The position numbers were made by a program, and so were the translations under genes. A stretch of 6,009 nucleotides of DNA from Candidatus Bathyarchaeota archaeon (GTDB taxonomy: Archaea > Thermoproteota > Bathyarchaeia > 40CM-2-53-6 > RBG-13-38-9), in NCBI GenBank assembly GCA_007050885.1, contig SMYQ01000092.1:1-6009 (forward strand). Direction: 5' to 3'. Position 1 is the stretch's first letter. Every line of letters starts with the position of its first letter. Under the pieces are notes generated by a model. It worked only from the letters and a program-made list of their open reading frames with translations. It searched no databases and was not told where the DNA came from. This document shows positions 1 through 6,009 of this stretch, in pieces.

Positions 1-1
1 A

Positions 2-610
2 CCAATTCAGGAGACAGTGAAAATATGCAAAACTATTGGTCAGAAAATGCATAAGCAATCATTACTTGTGGAGCTCGCATCATTAAAGACTGGGATAACC
101 GAGACAATCAAAAACAGTATTCCAAATTCTGTGGAGTTCCTAAGTCTGCATCCTCTCTTTGGACCCCAAGTCAAAGACATATTAGACAAAAGGTTCATCG
201 CAGTTGAACCTTTTTCTGGACCTCTGACTAATGAATTTCTTGAAATGCTTGAGGAATGCGGGGCATTAATTAAAAAAGCAACTGTGGAAGAACATGATTT
301 AGCTATGGCTTCAATTCAAGTTCTCCATCACTTTGCCCTGATCACATTTTCTTCGGCATTAAGTAGGTTTACTGAAGCTAATGGATTATCAGAATATCTG
401 ACAGAATCTCTTGAAAAAACTCTACAGAATATTCAGAACATATATGAAAACTGGGATACAATCTATGCCATTCAGAGCCTAAATCCTAATGCTCAAAAGG
501 CCAGAGAGATATTAGCAGAAGTCGCTAGACAGTCAATTGATGTTAAAAACATTGCCAAGGAACCATTGCATCAAACAATCAAAATCCTTAGAAATCCTTC
601 TAAAAATTGA
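2..610 (+). CDS. tyrA: Prephenate dehydrogenase, C-terminal two thirds (5' end off the window)
   Basis: This enzyme family oxidatively decarboxylates prephenate to 4-hydroxyphenylpyruvate with NAD(P)+, in cytosolic tyrosine biosynthesis. The frame is open to the left edge. The first visible residues, PIQETVKI, match the conserved VPI segment near the end of the Rossmann domain, so the GTG at 17 is an internal Val codon and roughly 70-80 N-terminal residues are missing. Of 202 visible residues, ELASLKTG (24-31) matches the D/E-x-AS-x-K stretch, LHPLFGP (49-55) carries the catalytic His, EEHDLAMASIQVLHHF (96-111) matches the HD...HF helix of the E. coli T-protein, and IYAIQSLNPNA (154-164) matches the LYAxIQxxNP segment. 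The oddity is Asn at visible residue 146, where E. coli has the prephenate-binding Arg294; no Arg lies nearby. It could be an arogenate-type or altered-specificity member. The family call is firm; activity on prephenate is inferred. Confidence 0.86.
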   Translation, partial: PIQETVKICKTIGQKMHKQSLLVELASLKTGITETIKNSIPNSVEFLSLHPLFGPQVKDILDKRFIAVEPFSGPLTNEFLEMLEECGALIKKATVEEHDLAMASIQVLHHFALITFSSALSRFTEANGLSEYLTESLEKTLQNIQNIYENWDTIYAIQSLNPNAQKAREILAEVARQSIDVKNIAKEPLHQTIKILRNPSKN

Positions 611-619
611 CCATAAGCC

Positions 620-645
620 CAAAAAGTTATACACTCATTAATATC
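620..645 (+). promoter_or_regulatory. Possible archaeal promoter (BRE/TATA-like) for the small Cys-rich gene
   Basis: The 58-base gap between tyrA and the next gene holds two TATA-like words. AAAAAGTTATACA (621-633) has an A-run like a BRE in front of TTATAC and would place transcription start near 653-655. TTAATAT (638-644) would place it near 667-669, giving a nearly leaderless message from the TTG at 669. Archaeal promoters put the TATA centre about 26 bases before the start site. AT-rich DNA produces such words by chance, so this is a weak call. Confidence 0.3.
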
Positions 646-656
646 TACTCTAATGT

Positions 657-660
657 GGTG
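657..660 (+). promoter_or_regulatory. Possible Shine-Dalgarno GGTG for the TTG start at 669
   Basis: GGTG is part of the archaeal SD consensus GGAGGTGAT and ends 8 bases before the TTG at 669. Four matching bases are weak evidence. It is listed because it helps choose the start in an ORF with no ATG or GTG between the in-frame TAA at 651 and its first Cys codon. Confidence 0.33.
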
Positions 661-668
661 CAATTACG

Positions 669-962
669 TTGTGTGAGACATGTGAGGAACCTAGATGGAG
701 CACTTGGCTATTGTTCAACTGCTCTAATTATGAAAATCATCCAGAGGATGCAGAAATAGGAATTGCAGTCATAACCAATCAGGAGAGATCAGCACTAATA
801 ACCTCAACCATGTCAGAGAGGATCTGCACGGTTTGCGGATCAGAATTCTCACCAGTAACAGAAGAAAGTGCATTGACCCCACACTTGACACATGATATTG
901 ACCGCTTCAAATCCTCTGGCTACGCCATAATGAAAGATGTTGAGATCGTAGGCGAATATTAA
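669..962 (+). CDS. Small Cys-rich protein with two CxxC pairs (zinc-ribbon-like), function unknown
   Basis: I do not recognise this 97-residue protein. It has CETC at residues 2-5 and CTVC at 53-56, each a C-x2-C pair, with the second followed by Gly as in zinc knuckles. Two such pairs about 47 residues apart could bind one zinc ion as a ribbon; a further Cys lies at 18. There is no signal peptide or membrane segment, and the C-terminal part is acidic. The start is TTG at 669. In frame, TAA at 651 is followed only by TGT GGT GCA ATT ACG before this codon, so ATT at 663 is the only other nearby option. The first internal ATG (residue 48) would remove one CxxC. It lies 58 bases after tyrA and converges on gatE. 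It could be a remnant of a larger zinc protein or, less likely, a chance ORF; the paired motifs favour a real gene. Confidence 0.55.
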   Translation: MCETCEEPRWSTWLLFNCSNYENHPEDAEIGIAVITNQERSALITSTMSERICTVCGSEFSPVTEESALTPHLTHDIDRFKSSGYAIMKDVEIVGEY

Positions 963-966
963 TCAA

Positions 967-985
967 AATCCATGCATAATCCATG
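967..985. repeat. 8-bp direct repeat in the convergent intergenic gap
   Basis: AATCCATG occurs at 967-974 and again at 978-985, one helical turn apart, in the 28-base gap between the stop codons of the small + strand gene and gatE. On the minus strand the copies read CATGGATT. It may be chance; no hairpin or T-run terminator is evident here for either gene. Confidence 0.5.
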
Positions 986-990
986 TCGGG

Positions 991-2892
991 CTACTTAGAT
1001 CGCTTGCTTATCTCTTCATTAATTATTTGAACCACTTTTTTTGCTTCTACCTTACCTCGAACATCTGCCATTACGATTTTCATAAATTTACCAGTTGAAG
1101 ATTTAGGATCTTCTAGCAGATTTTTATTTTTGTCAATGATCGAAGTTATTCTATCTCTCAATTCATCCTCACTAATCATCTTCAGACCTAACTGATCAAT
1201 AGCCTTGCTGACATCACCCTCAGGGTTTTCGGCAAGCCATTTCAGAAGATCCGGTACAGCTTCTTTTGCTGTTAGATTTGAGTCAACTGCTTGGAATACA
1301 TCAATTATTTTATCATCAGTAATTTTTTCGACTTGAATACCTTCCCGACTAAGACTCTTGATGACCTCTGTTAGAATGGTTGCAATGAAGGATGCGGGAA
1401 TTGTGGTTTCTTTAGAGATTACTTCGAACAATTTCAAATAATCTGAATCTACCAATTGTTCAGAGAGTTTTCTATTGATTTTATACCGTTCAATTAGTTC
1501 GCCTGTAAGTTCTTCTGGCATTGGGGGCAGATTCGCATTTAGTTTAGAGAGCTTTTCCTCTGTTACTACCACCGGGGGCACATCAGTTTCGGGATACATT
1601 CTGGCTGCTCCTGGTCTTGGCCTCATATACCTGCTAGTTCCATCTTCATTTGCAGCTCTGGTCTCTTCTGGAACTCCATCCAAGCATTCTTTTGCTCTCT
1701 CTATAACCGCTTTAAGGGCGTCCTGTGCTTTTCGATTTGAATCAGCGACAAGAACTACAGCATCTTTTTCTGAAGCACTTACTTTTTTCCTTATCAAATC
1801 AACATCTTGTTCCGAAATTCCATAATTAGGCAATTCATCTGTATGAAATATACCACCAACTCCACCCCAATACATTGCTCTATGAGCCATTTCCGTACCC
1901 AGCCGGATACCTTTCTGCAGTTGTTTTCCGAGCAAAACTGCAAAACCTGGAAGCAGAACTGCTAAGACTACTCCACCTTTCTTCAAACTTGATGAAATTA
2001 CCTTAGAACTAGACTCGCTGAATAGGTTGGAGACATCATGAATGTTTTCTTTTATGTCATCTTTTTTGACATTTCTAGTTTCGAGTTCTTTTTTTATTTC
2101 TAGAAGTGATGTCTGCCTTGATGCTTCTCCATCGACTATTTCTGAGATGAGTTCAAGTTTTTGAACTCCTTTAACTTCTATTAAGGCTCCTTTCTTTGTT
2201 GAGATATTGAGATCCTGTCTTATTGTTCCAAGCCCTCTTCTTACTTTTCTAGTTGCTCTTAGTAGTCTACCAATTTCTAGGGCAACTATTTCTGCCTCTT
2301 CTGGAGTTTCTATTTGTGGTGCTGTGGCAATCTCTATCAGTGGTATGCCAAGTCTATCTATTCTATAATTTGATACTCCTTTCAATTCTGCGGTCTTTCT
2401 GGCAGCATCTTCTTCGACACTCACGTGTTGAATACCTATTTTCTTTTCTTTACCTATTGAGCCTCCAATTGAGACTACACATGTTCTTTGGAATCCTGTA
2501 GTGTTTGAGCCGTCGATCACTATCTTTCTCATTACATGTATTTCATTAACAGGTTTTGAATTCATCAATATTGATGCTGTTAGAGCAATATCGATAGCCT
2601 CCTCATTCAGATTGTGTGGAGGCTCTTCATCCATTTCGACAAGACATGAAGTATCAGTTGAAGCATCATATTCTATCGTCTTACCTTTTTTAAATTCGAA
2701 TAGTGCCGCTTGATCAACTTGACCAAGTTCACTTTGAGTTGGTCTCAGTATCCTATCGAATTTGACATTTGGTTGTTCAGTTAATTCTGGAGGGCAATTA
2801 CAGAACAGTTTATGTGTTGTATCGAGCTGCTGATGGATTTCTAAACCAACTTTTAAACCAATTTCGCGATAATTATTCCCCAAATTTATCAA
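991..2892 (-). CDS. gatE: Glu-tRNA(Gln) amidotransferase subunit E, GatE
   Basis: GatE is the kinase and tRNA-binding subunit of the archaeal GatDE complex. It phosphorylates the glutamate of Glu-tRNA(Gln) with ATP and transfers ammonia supplied by GatD, giving Gln-tRNA(Gln). The 633 residues match the family's usual length. The GatB/GatE cradle fills about 10-285, with GLEIHQQL (16-23), the Cys pair of FCNCPPEL (30-37), DEEPPHNL (88-95), RKIVIDGSNTTGFQRT (122-137) and GLGTIRQDLNIS (220-231). A GAD (AspRS-insert-like) domain at about 290-410 separates GatE from bacterial GatB. RMYPETDVPP (431-440) follows, then a helical region and a YqeY-like tail from about 565. The start must be a rare codon: between the in-frame TGA at 2905-2907 and the conserved GLKVGLEIH there is no ATG or GTG, only TTG at 2890-2892 and at 2881-2883. 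The first is annotated; no clear SD precedes either. It is last in the minus-strand run, 49 bases after its neighbour. Confidence 0.97.
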   Translation of the reverse strand: MINLGNNYREIGLKVGLEIHQQLDTTHKLFCNCPPELTEQPNVKFDRILRPTQSELGQVDQAALFEFKKGKTIEYDASTDTSCLVEMDEEPPHNLNEEAIDIALTASILMNSKPVNEIHVMRKIVIDGSNTTGFQRTCVVSIGGSIGKEKKIGIQHVSVEEDAARKTAELKGVSNYRIDRLGIPLIEIATAPQIETPEEAEIVALEIGRLLRATRKVRRGLGTIRQDLNISTKKGALIEVKGVQKLELISEIVDGEASRQTSLLEIKKELETRNVKKDDIKENIHDVSNLFSESSSKVISSSLKKGGVVLAVLLPGFAVLLGKQLQKGIRLGTEMAHRAMYWGGVGGIFHTDELPNYGISEQDVDLIRKKVSASEKDAVVLVADSNRKAQDALKAVIERAKECLDGVPEETRAANEDGTSRYMRPRPGAARMYPETDVPPVVVTEEKLSKLNANLPPMPEELTGELIERYKINRKLSEQLVDSDYLKLFEVISKETTIPASFIATILTEVIKSLSREGIQVEKITDDKIIDVFQAVDSNLTAKEAVPDLLKWLAENPEGDVSKAIDQLGLKMISEDELRDRITSIIDKNKNLLEDPKSSTGKFMKIVMADVRGKVEAKKVVQIINEEISKRSK

Positions 2893-2941
2893 CTTTTTAA
2901 GAATTCATTTATTCAATAGAGCGTCTTATTTCAACGACTAA

Positions 2942-3529
2942 TTATTTCTCGAAAAATTCGGTTAATTCAGGAACCTTTCTTAAGATTCCCGATTCAATTC
3001 TAGTTTTATTGATGAATTTCCAATCTGGTTGTTTTTTTCTGATGCTCTCTATTTCTTTTTGAGAGCCTTGTAGGGGGTAAGCATCAATATTATTTCCTTT
3101 TATTATGTATCTAATTCCACCTAGTGTTTTTGGTAGATCATTTGCATATGTTGTTGTCCAGATTATGTTTTCTGGATAATCTTTCTTAGTGAAACATACT
3201 CCTAGCTTTATGAGAGTCCAGTCCATGTTTATTGGATGGAGAGAATGTAGATCATTTTTTAGTGTAAGTCTTTTAAAGATGAGAGTGGATCCCGCATAGG
3301 CTTTTGAACTTATTGAATATGTTCCATCAAGAGCTTCCTGTGTTTCTATTTCAACAGATGAGGGATAATCGATAAGAACACAAATGTTTCGTGCAATTAT
3401 TTTGCTTGAATTTTTGAGATCGATTCTTAACTTTATAACTTGAGATTTTCCATTTTCATCATATTCTAATGTGTTAACTTCTTCAGAACTTAAAACTGCA
3501 TGAATCCCTTCTTTCTTACGGTTAAACAA
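2942..3529 (-). CDS. Uncharacterised 195-residue protein between gatD and gatE
   Basis: I do not recognise this protein. It has no predicted signal peptide or membrane segment and looks soluble and beta-rich. Residues 28-62 (KSQVIKLRIDLKNSS, then ARNICVLIDYPSSVEIE) alternate hydrophobic and polar residues around a turn, as in immunoglobulin-like or NEW3/CARDB-type sandwiches. Further strands are likely near 80-115 and 122-145. The C-terminal 40 residues (from about 156) are basic and probably helical, with QPDW at 167-170. The start is TTG at 3527-3529: an AGGAG Shine-Dalgarno (3539-3543) sits 9 bases upstream, the in-frame TAA at 3536-3538 blocks extension, and the first internal Met is residue 102. 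It lies co-directionally 67 bases after gatD and 49 before gatE, which suggests co-transcription and perhaps a translation or tRNA role. That role is guilt by association only. Confidence 0.75.
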   Translation of the reverse strand: MFNRKKEGIHAVLSSEEVNTLEYDENGKSQVIKLRIDLKNSSKIIARNICVLIDYPSSVEIETQEALDGTYSISSKAYAGSTLIFKRLTLKNDLHSLHPINMDWTLIKLGVCFTKKDYPENIIWTTTYANDLPKTLGGIRYIIKGNNIDAYPLQGSQKEIESIRKKQPDWKFINKTRIESGILRKVPELTEFFEK

Positions 3530-3538
3530 AATCTTTTA

Positions 3539-3543
3539 CTCCT
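3539..3543 (-). promoter_or_regulatory. Shine-Dalgarno AGGAG for the 195-residue gene
   Basis: On the minus strand the sequence reads AGGAG, then nine bases, then TTG. This is a good match to the archaeal SD at acceptable spacing and is the clearest ribosome-binding site in the window. It decides in favour of the TTG start at 3529 over any downstream Met. It also makes a leaderless start unlikely for this gene. Confidence 0.6.
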
Positions 3544-3557
3544 GATTTTTCATGATA

Positions 3558-3571
3558 TTAAAAATAAAATC
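3558..3571 (-). terminator. Possible oligo-T termination signal after gatD
   Basis: Read on the minus strand, GGATTTTATTTTTAA begins about 25 bases after the gatD stop. Archaeal RNA polymerase can terminate at T-runs without a hairpin, so this T4-A-T5 tract could end or attenuate transcripts before the downstream genes. The same AT-rich stretch could instead be read as a TATA box, but its spacing would put the start site downstream of the AGGAG SD. Weak call. Confidence 0.3.
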
Positions 3572-3596
3572 CAAATTTTTGTAAATTTCATTAATT

Positions 3597-4955
3597 TCAT
3601 TGAGATACATCTTCAGGCAAAGTTCTAGGAGATATCTCTCCGGCAATATTGGTGATCATGATCTTTTTGGCATCTTCTAATTTGGTAGTCTGCCCAAAAG
3701 TCCACATCATCTTTACTAATGCAGTTTCTGGAAGCATGTCTTTTAATGGTAAAACTCCTAATCTTAGAAGATCTCTTCCTGTCGTGTAAACATTCATATT
3801 TATTCGCCCCCAGATGCATTGCGATGTCATACAGACTAAGACACCTTTCTCAATTCCTTTTTTTATAGCATTTAGAAGATTTTGGCTTACATGTCCCAGA
3901 CCGGTACCTTCCAAAACAATTCCAGAGTAATTTTCTATAGCCCATTCAATTAGCTCGCTTTTCATTCCTGGGTAGGACTTGAGAAGTAGAACATTATCGT
4001 TGAATTTTGCTTCCAAAGTTAGATTCTTATTGCTATCTCGTTTCTGATATTGATCCCAATTCATCTTTAGAGATGAGTTTTGAATATTGAAAGTTGCAAT
4101 AGGAGAAGCATTAATAGATTTGAATGCGAATCTGCCGCTGGTATGACATTTTCTGACTTTTGTTGCTTTATGAACTAGAATCTCATTGTCTGAAGAGTTT
4201 CCATGCATCGCTACTGTCACTTCAGCGAAGGGAGCTTTAGATGCTATAGCAACTGCACCCATCAAGTTTGTAGCCGCATCTGAGCTTGGTCTATCTGAAG
4301 ACCTTTGAGACCCAACCATAATAACAGGAACTGGGAGATTTTTCAATGCAAAACTTAGAGCTGCTGCCGAATATGACATCGTATCTGTTCCATGACATAT
4401 TACGATTCCATCTGTTCCTGATTTTATTACTTCTGAGATCTTTTCTGCCATACCAATCCAATGATGCGGAGATATATTTTCACTCAGTTCACTATAGAGA
4501 ATGTGTGCATTAATGTTCGCTAAATCGGATAGTTCAGGAATTGAACTGTACAGGTCTGCAGCTGATAAAGCTGGTTGAACGGCTCCTGTTCTATAATCGA
4601 CTCGGCTTGCGATTGTGCCTCCAGTACTTATGATATCAATTTTAGAGAGATCTTTTTTATGGTCTGGGCTTGGAGGTCTGATAAATGTGGGTTTTGCTCC
4701 GGCACCGATCTTTGCTATCTTTGTTGTTGAATCGATTTTGACTCCTATGTTATATCCGCTTTTAATTTTTATCACAATATGTTGATCGTCCCCGGATTCT
4801 GATCTCGGCATCAAGCCACCTATATAATTTTCACCGTTTTTTGTTATCTCGATCATGTCACCGATTGAGGCGTCAATTTGCTTCAAGAGCTCATGGACGC
4901 TCCCTCTGTAGCCTTTTAATTCATTTGAGTTCAATCCGTTATTTTCACTCCACAA
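3597..4955 (-). CDS. gatD: Glu-tRNA(Gln) amidotransferase subunit D, GatD
   Basis: GatD is the L-asparaginase-like subunit of archaeal GatDE. It hydrolyses glutamine or asparagine and passes the ammonia to GatE. An N-terminal SH3-like barrel (about 15-95, beginning at YRG) distinguishes it from free asparaginases. The two-domain asparaginase fold follows. The catalytic set is complete: Thr114 in STGGTIAS, Thr190 and Asp191 in CHGTDT, and Lys269 in VRKCHTS. GSQRSSDRPSSDAATN (215-230) and SQCIWGRINMNVYTTGRDLL (377-396) are family signatures, and NIAGEI lies near the end. The length, 452 residues, is typical. The start is uncertain: from the in-frame TAA (4965-4967) to YRG there is no ATG or GTG, only TTG at 4953-4955 and TTG at 4932-4934 (plus an ATT). 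The longer form is given; the shorter would begin MNSNELKGYRG and has a possible SD. The gap to elp3 is 26 bases, so co-transcription is likely. Confidence 0.97.
   Translation of the reverse strand: MWSENNGLNSNELKGYRGSVHELLKQIDASIGDMIEITKNGENYIGGLMPRSESGDDQHIVIKIKSGYNIGVKIDSTTKIAKIGAGAKPTFIRPPSPDHKKDLSKIDIISTGGTIASRVDYRTGAVQPALSAADLYSSIPELSDLANINAHILYSELSENISPHHWIGMAEKISEVIKSGTDGIVICHGTDTMSYSAAALSFALKNLPVPVIMVGSQRSSDRPSSDAATNLMGAVAIASKAPFAEVTVAMHGNSSDNEILVHKATKVRKCHTSGRFAFKSINASPIATFNIQNSSLKMNWDQYQKRDSNKNLTLEAKFNDNVLLLKSYPGMKSELIEWAIENYSGIVLEGTGLGHVSQNLLNAIKKGIEKGVLVCMTSQCIWGRINMNVYTTGRDLLRLGVLPLKDMLPETALVKMMWTFGQTTKLEDAKKIMITNIAGEISPRTLPEDVSQ
4945..4951 (-). promoter_or_regulatory. Possible Shine-Dalgarno GGAGTGA favouring the second TTG of gatD
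   Basis: On the minus strand GGAGTGA resembles GGAGGTGA with one G missing and ends 10 bases before the TTG at 4932-4934. If used, gatD starts at base 4934 and loses seven residues. The spacing from the GGAG core is rather long (13 bases). The upstream TTG at 4955 has no comparable motif. This leaves the gatD start unresolved. Confidence 0.35.
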
Positions 4956-4981
4956 ATCTTCAATTTATTTTTCTGGAGATT

Positions 4982-6009
4982 TTATCCTTCAAGCTTTTTT
5001 GACATGTAAGGTCCTTCTAAGGAATATCCTAGTTTCATAAAGTATCTTCGTGATCCTAAAGCACTGGTTACTAGGATCTTTTTACAATTGTATTCTGTTT
5101 GAGCTATTTCTTCGGCTTTATTTAAGAGAGTGGATCCGTAGCCTTTATGCTGCCAGAGAAGTGGATCTGTTTCTCCTACTGGGACCAAGGGACCTAAAAC
5201 ATGAATTTCTCTTATCAGCCCAGCGTTTTTTCCAGCTATTTCTATTCTGTGTGCTTGTTCTGAAGGAATTCGTAATCTTGTGTATCCAATTAAGCATCCA
5301 GAGTCAGGATTTTCTACAGAGAGAAAAATCTCTTCACCATTAGAAGCATCATAAATTCTTGTTACTATTTTTAGATCGTCTGGTTGGGGCAGTTTTTCTC
5401 CTTTCATTAGTCTGTGGCCGACCTCTCTGCACCTTATACAATTACAGGTTAGACCTTTCCCTTTCATTTTTTTAAGTGCTAGTTCTCTTAAATTCCCTTT
5501 CGTTACGCCGGCAACGATGAGCTGGGCTGGAATGTCTCTTTGAATTCGCATTATCCTAACCCATGGTGGTACTAAATGCTTGATTTGAGCGATAAGATCA
5601 ATCGTTTGTTCAAGATCATAAGGTTGGTATGATCCTTTAAGCCACCATTCATGAATTTTCGTGCCTTCCAATACAAGACATGGATATATTTTTAGCATGT
5701 CAGGTTTGAAATTTGGATCATTAAAGAGTCGCTGGAAAGCTTCAAGATCTCTTTGTGGGGTCGATCCTGGCAGTCCAGGCATCATGTGAGCAACTATTTT
5801 TAGACCTGAATCTTTTAGGGTCTGAAATGCTTTCGTAACTGCTTTTATGTCATGTCCTCTTTCTATCAGATCATAGACGTCATTGTATAGATTTTGTACA
5901 CCAACTTCGATTCTTGTGACTCCCATAGAGAGCATATTGTCAACTTCGTTTTTTGTGGCATAGTCAGGTCTGGTTTCTAATGTGATTCCTACGTTTTTGT
6001 TCTTACTCA
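4982..6009 (-). CDS. elp3: Archaeal Elp3, tRNA U34 carboxymethyltransferase, 5' end off the window
   Basis: Elp3 joins a radical-SAM domain to an acetyltransferase domain and uses acetyl-CoA and SAM to begin cm5-type modification of wobble uridine 34 in tRNA. The frame is open to base 6007, so the ATG at 5935 is internal. The extra upstream residues include GITLETRPDY, an Elp3 hallmark, followed by MGVTRIEVGVQ and ERGHD. Of 341 visible residues, radical-SAM core motifs include HMMPGLPGST (74-83), LKIYPCLVLEGT (105-116) and IQRDIPA (155-161). A zinc site C-x-C-x2-C lies at 188-193 (CNCIRC). The GNAT domain runs from about 214 to 341, with QHKGYGS (286-292) as the acetyl-CoA loop and KLGYSLEGPYMSK near the end. 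About 160-200 N-terminal residues, including the 4Fe-4S CxxxxCxxC cluster, lie beyond the right edge. RPDYA has Ala where many homologues have Cys. It is first in the visible minus-strand run. Confidence 0.95.
   Translation of the reverse strand, partial: SKNKNVGITLETRPDYATKNEVDNMLSMGVTRIEVGVQNLYNDVYDLIERGHDIKAVTKAFQTLKDSGLKIVAHMMPGLPGSTPQRDLEAFQRLFNDPNFKPDMLKIYPCLVLEGTKIHEWWLKGSYQPYDLEQTIDLIAQIKHLVPPWVRIMRIQRDIPAQLIVAGVTKGNLRELALKKMKGKGLTCNCIRCREVGHRLMKGEKLPQPDDLKIVTRIYDASNGEEIFLSVENPDSGCLIGYTRLRIPSEQAHRIEIAGKNAGLIREIHVLGPLVPVGETDPLLWQHKGYGSTLLNKAEEIAQTEYNCKKILVTSALGSRRYFMKLGYSLEGPYMSKKLEG

Noticed and set aside
17..610. Complete gene starting at GTG 17
   Set aside because: The frame is open to the left edge and the residues before the GTG match the prephenate dehydrogenase family, so the GTG is an internal Val codon.
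653..676. Short ATG frame ahead of the small Cys-rich gene
   Set aside because: ATG at 653 reads only seven codons before TGA at 674 and is out of frame with the gene; its GGTG is better read as a possible SD.
1475..2713. Three + strand ORFs (1475-1825, 2253-2501, 2501-2713)
   Set aside because: They lie antisense inside gatE, whose conservation explains the sequence; their products are low-complexity Ser/Phe/Leu-rich text typical of shadow frames.
2897..2908. ATG upstream of gatE as its start
   Set aside because: The ATG at 2906-2908 is out of frame with gatE and meets TAA after two more codons, so it cannot start the gene.
3625..3819. 64-codon minus-strand ORF
   Set aside because: It is an alternative frame within the conserved C-terminal part of gatD and shows no recognisable protein features.
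5050..5343. 97-codon + strand ORF
   Set aside because: It is antisense to the acetyltransferase domain of elp3; the Phe/Leu-rich product is a shadow, not a membrane protein.
4982..5935. Complete Elp3-like gene starting at ATG 5935
   Set aside because: The same frame continues to the right edge with the Elp3 signature GITLETRPDY; the ATG is internal and the gene is cut by the window.

Overview
This AT-rich archaeal window contains four identifiable genes or gene parts and two genes I cannot assign. The archaeal origin is well supported, because GatD and GatE, the two subunits of the archaeal-type Glu-tRNA(Gln) amidotransferase, are both complete here, and the Elp3 has the archaeal single-protein form. 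The GatE wording looks euryarchaeal to me, possibly a Thermoplasmatota-like or marine lineage, but that is only an impression from memory.

Layout. Two genes lie on the + strand at the left: the 3' part of a prephenate dehydrogenase (tyrA-like, bases 2-610, cut by the left edge) and a small Cys-rich, zinc-ribbon-like protein (669-962). The rest of the window is one minus-strand run in the transcription order elp3 (right edge to 4982, 5' end missing), gatD (4955-3597), an unrecognised 195-residue gene (3529-2942) and gatE (2892-991). The gaps are 26, 67 and 49 bases. The two blocks converge, with 28 bases between the small + strand gene and gatE. No gene-free stretch exceeds 70 bases, and I see no tRNA, rRNA, CRISPR array or mobile element.

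How the genes fit together. GatD releases ammonia from an amide amino acid, and GatE uses it to convert Glu-tRNA(Gln) to Gln-tRNA(Gln). Elp3 modifies wobble uridine 34 of tRNAs. The minus-strand run is therefore a tRNA charging and modification cluster, with one unknown gene inserted between the two subunits of a single enzyme. The + strand tyrA belongs to tyrosine biosynthesis and has no obvious link to it.

Points of interest. None of the four genes whose start lies inside the window can begin with ATG or GTG; all appear to use TTG. The prephenate dehydrogenase carries Asn where characterised homologues have a substrate-binding Arg. The two unassigned genes are the only candidates for something undescribed. 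The window is otherwise mostly housekeeping, and I do not see a clear new system.
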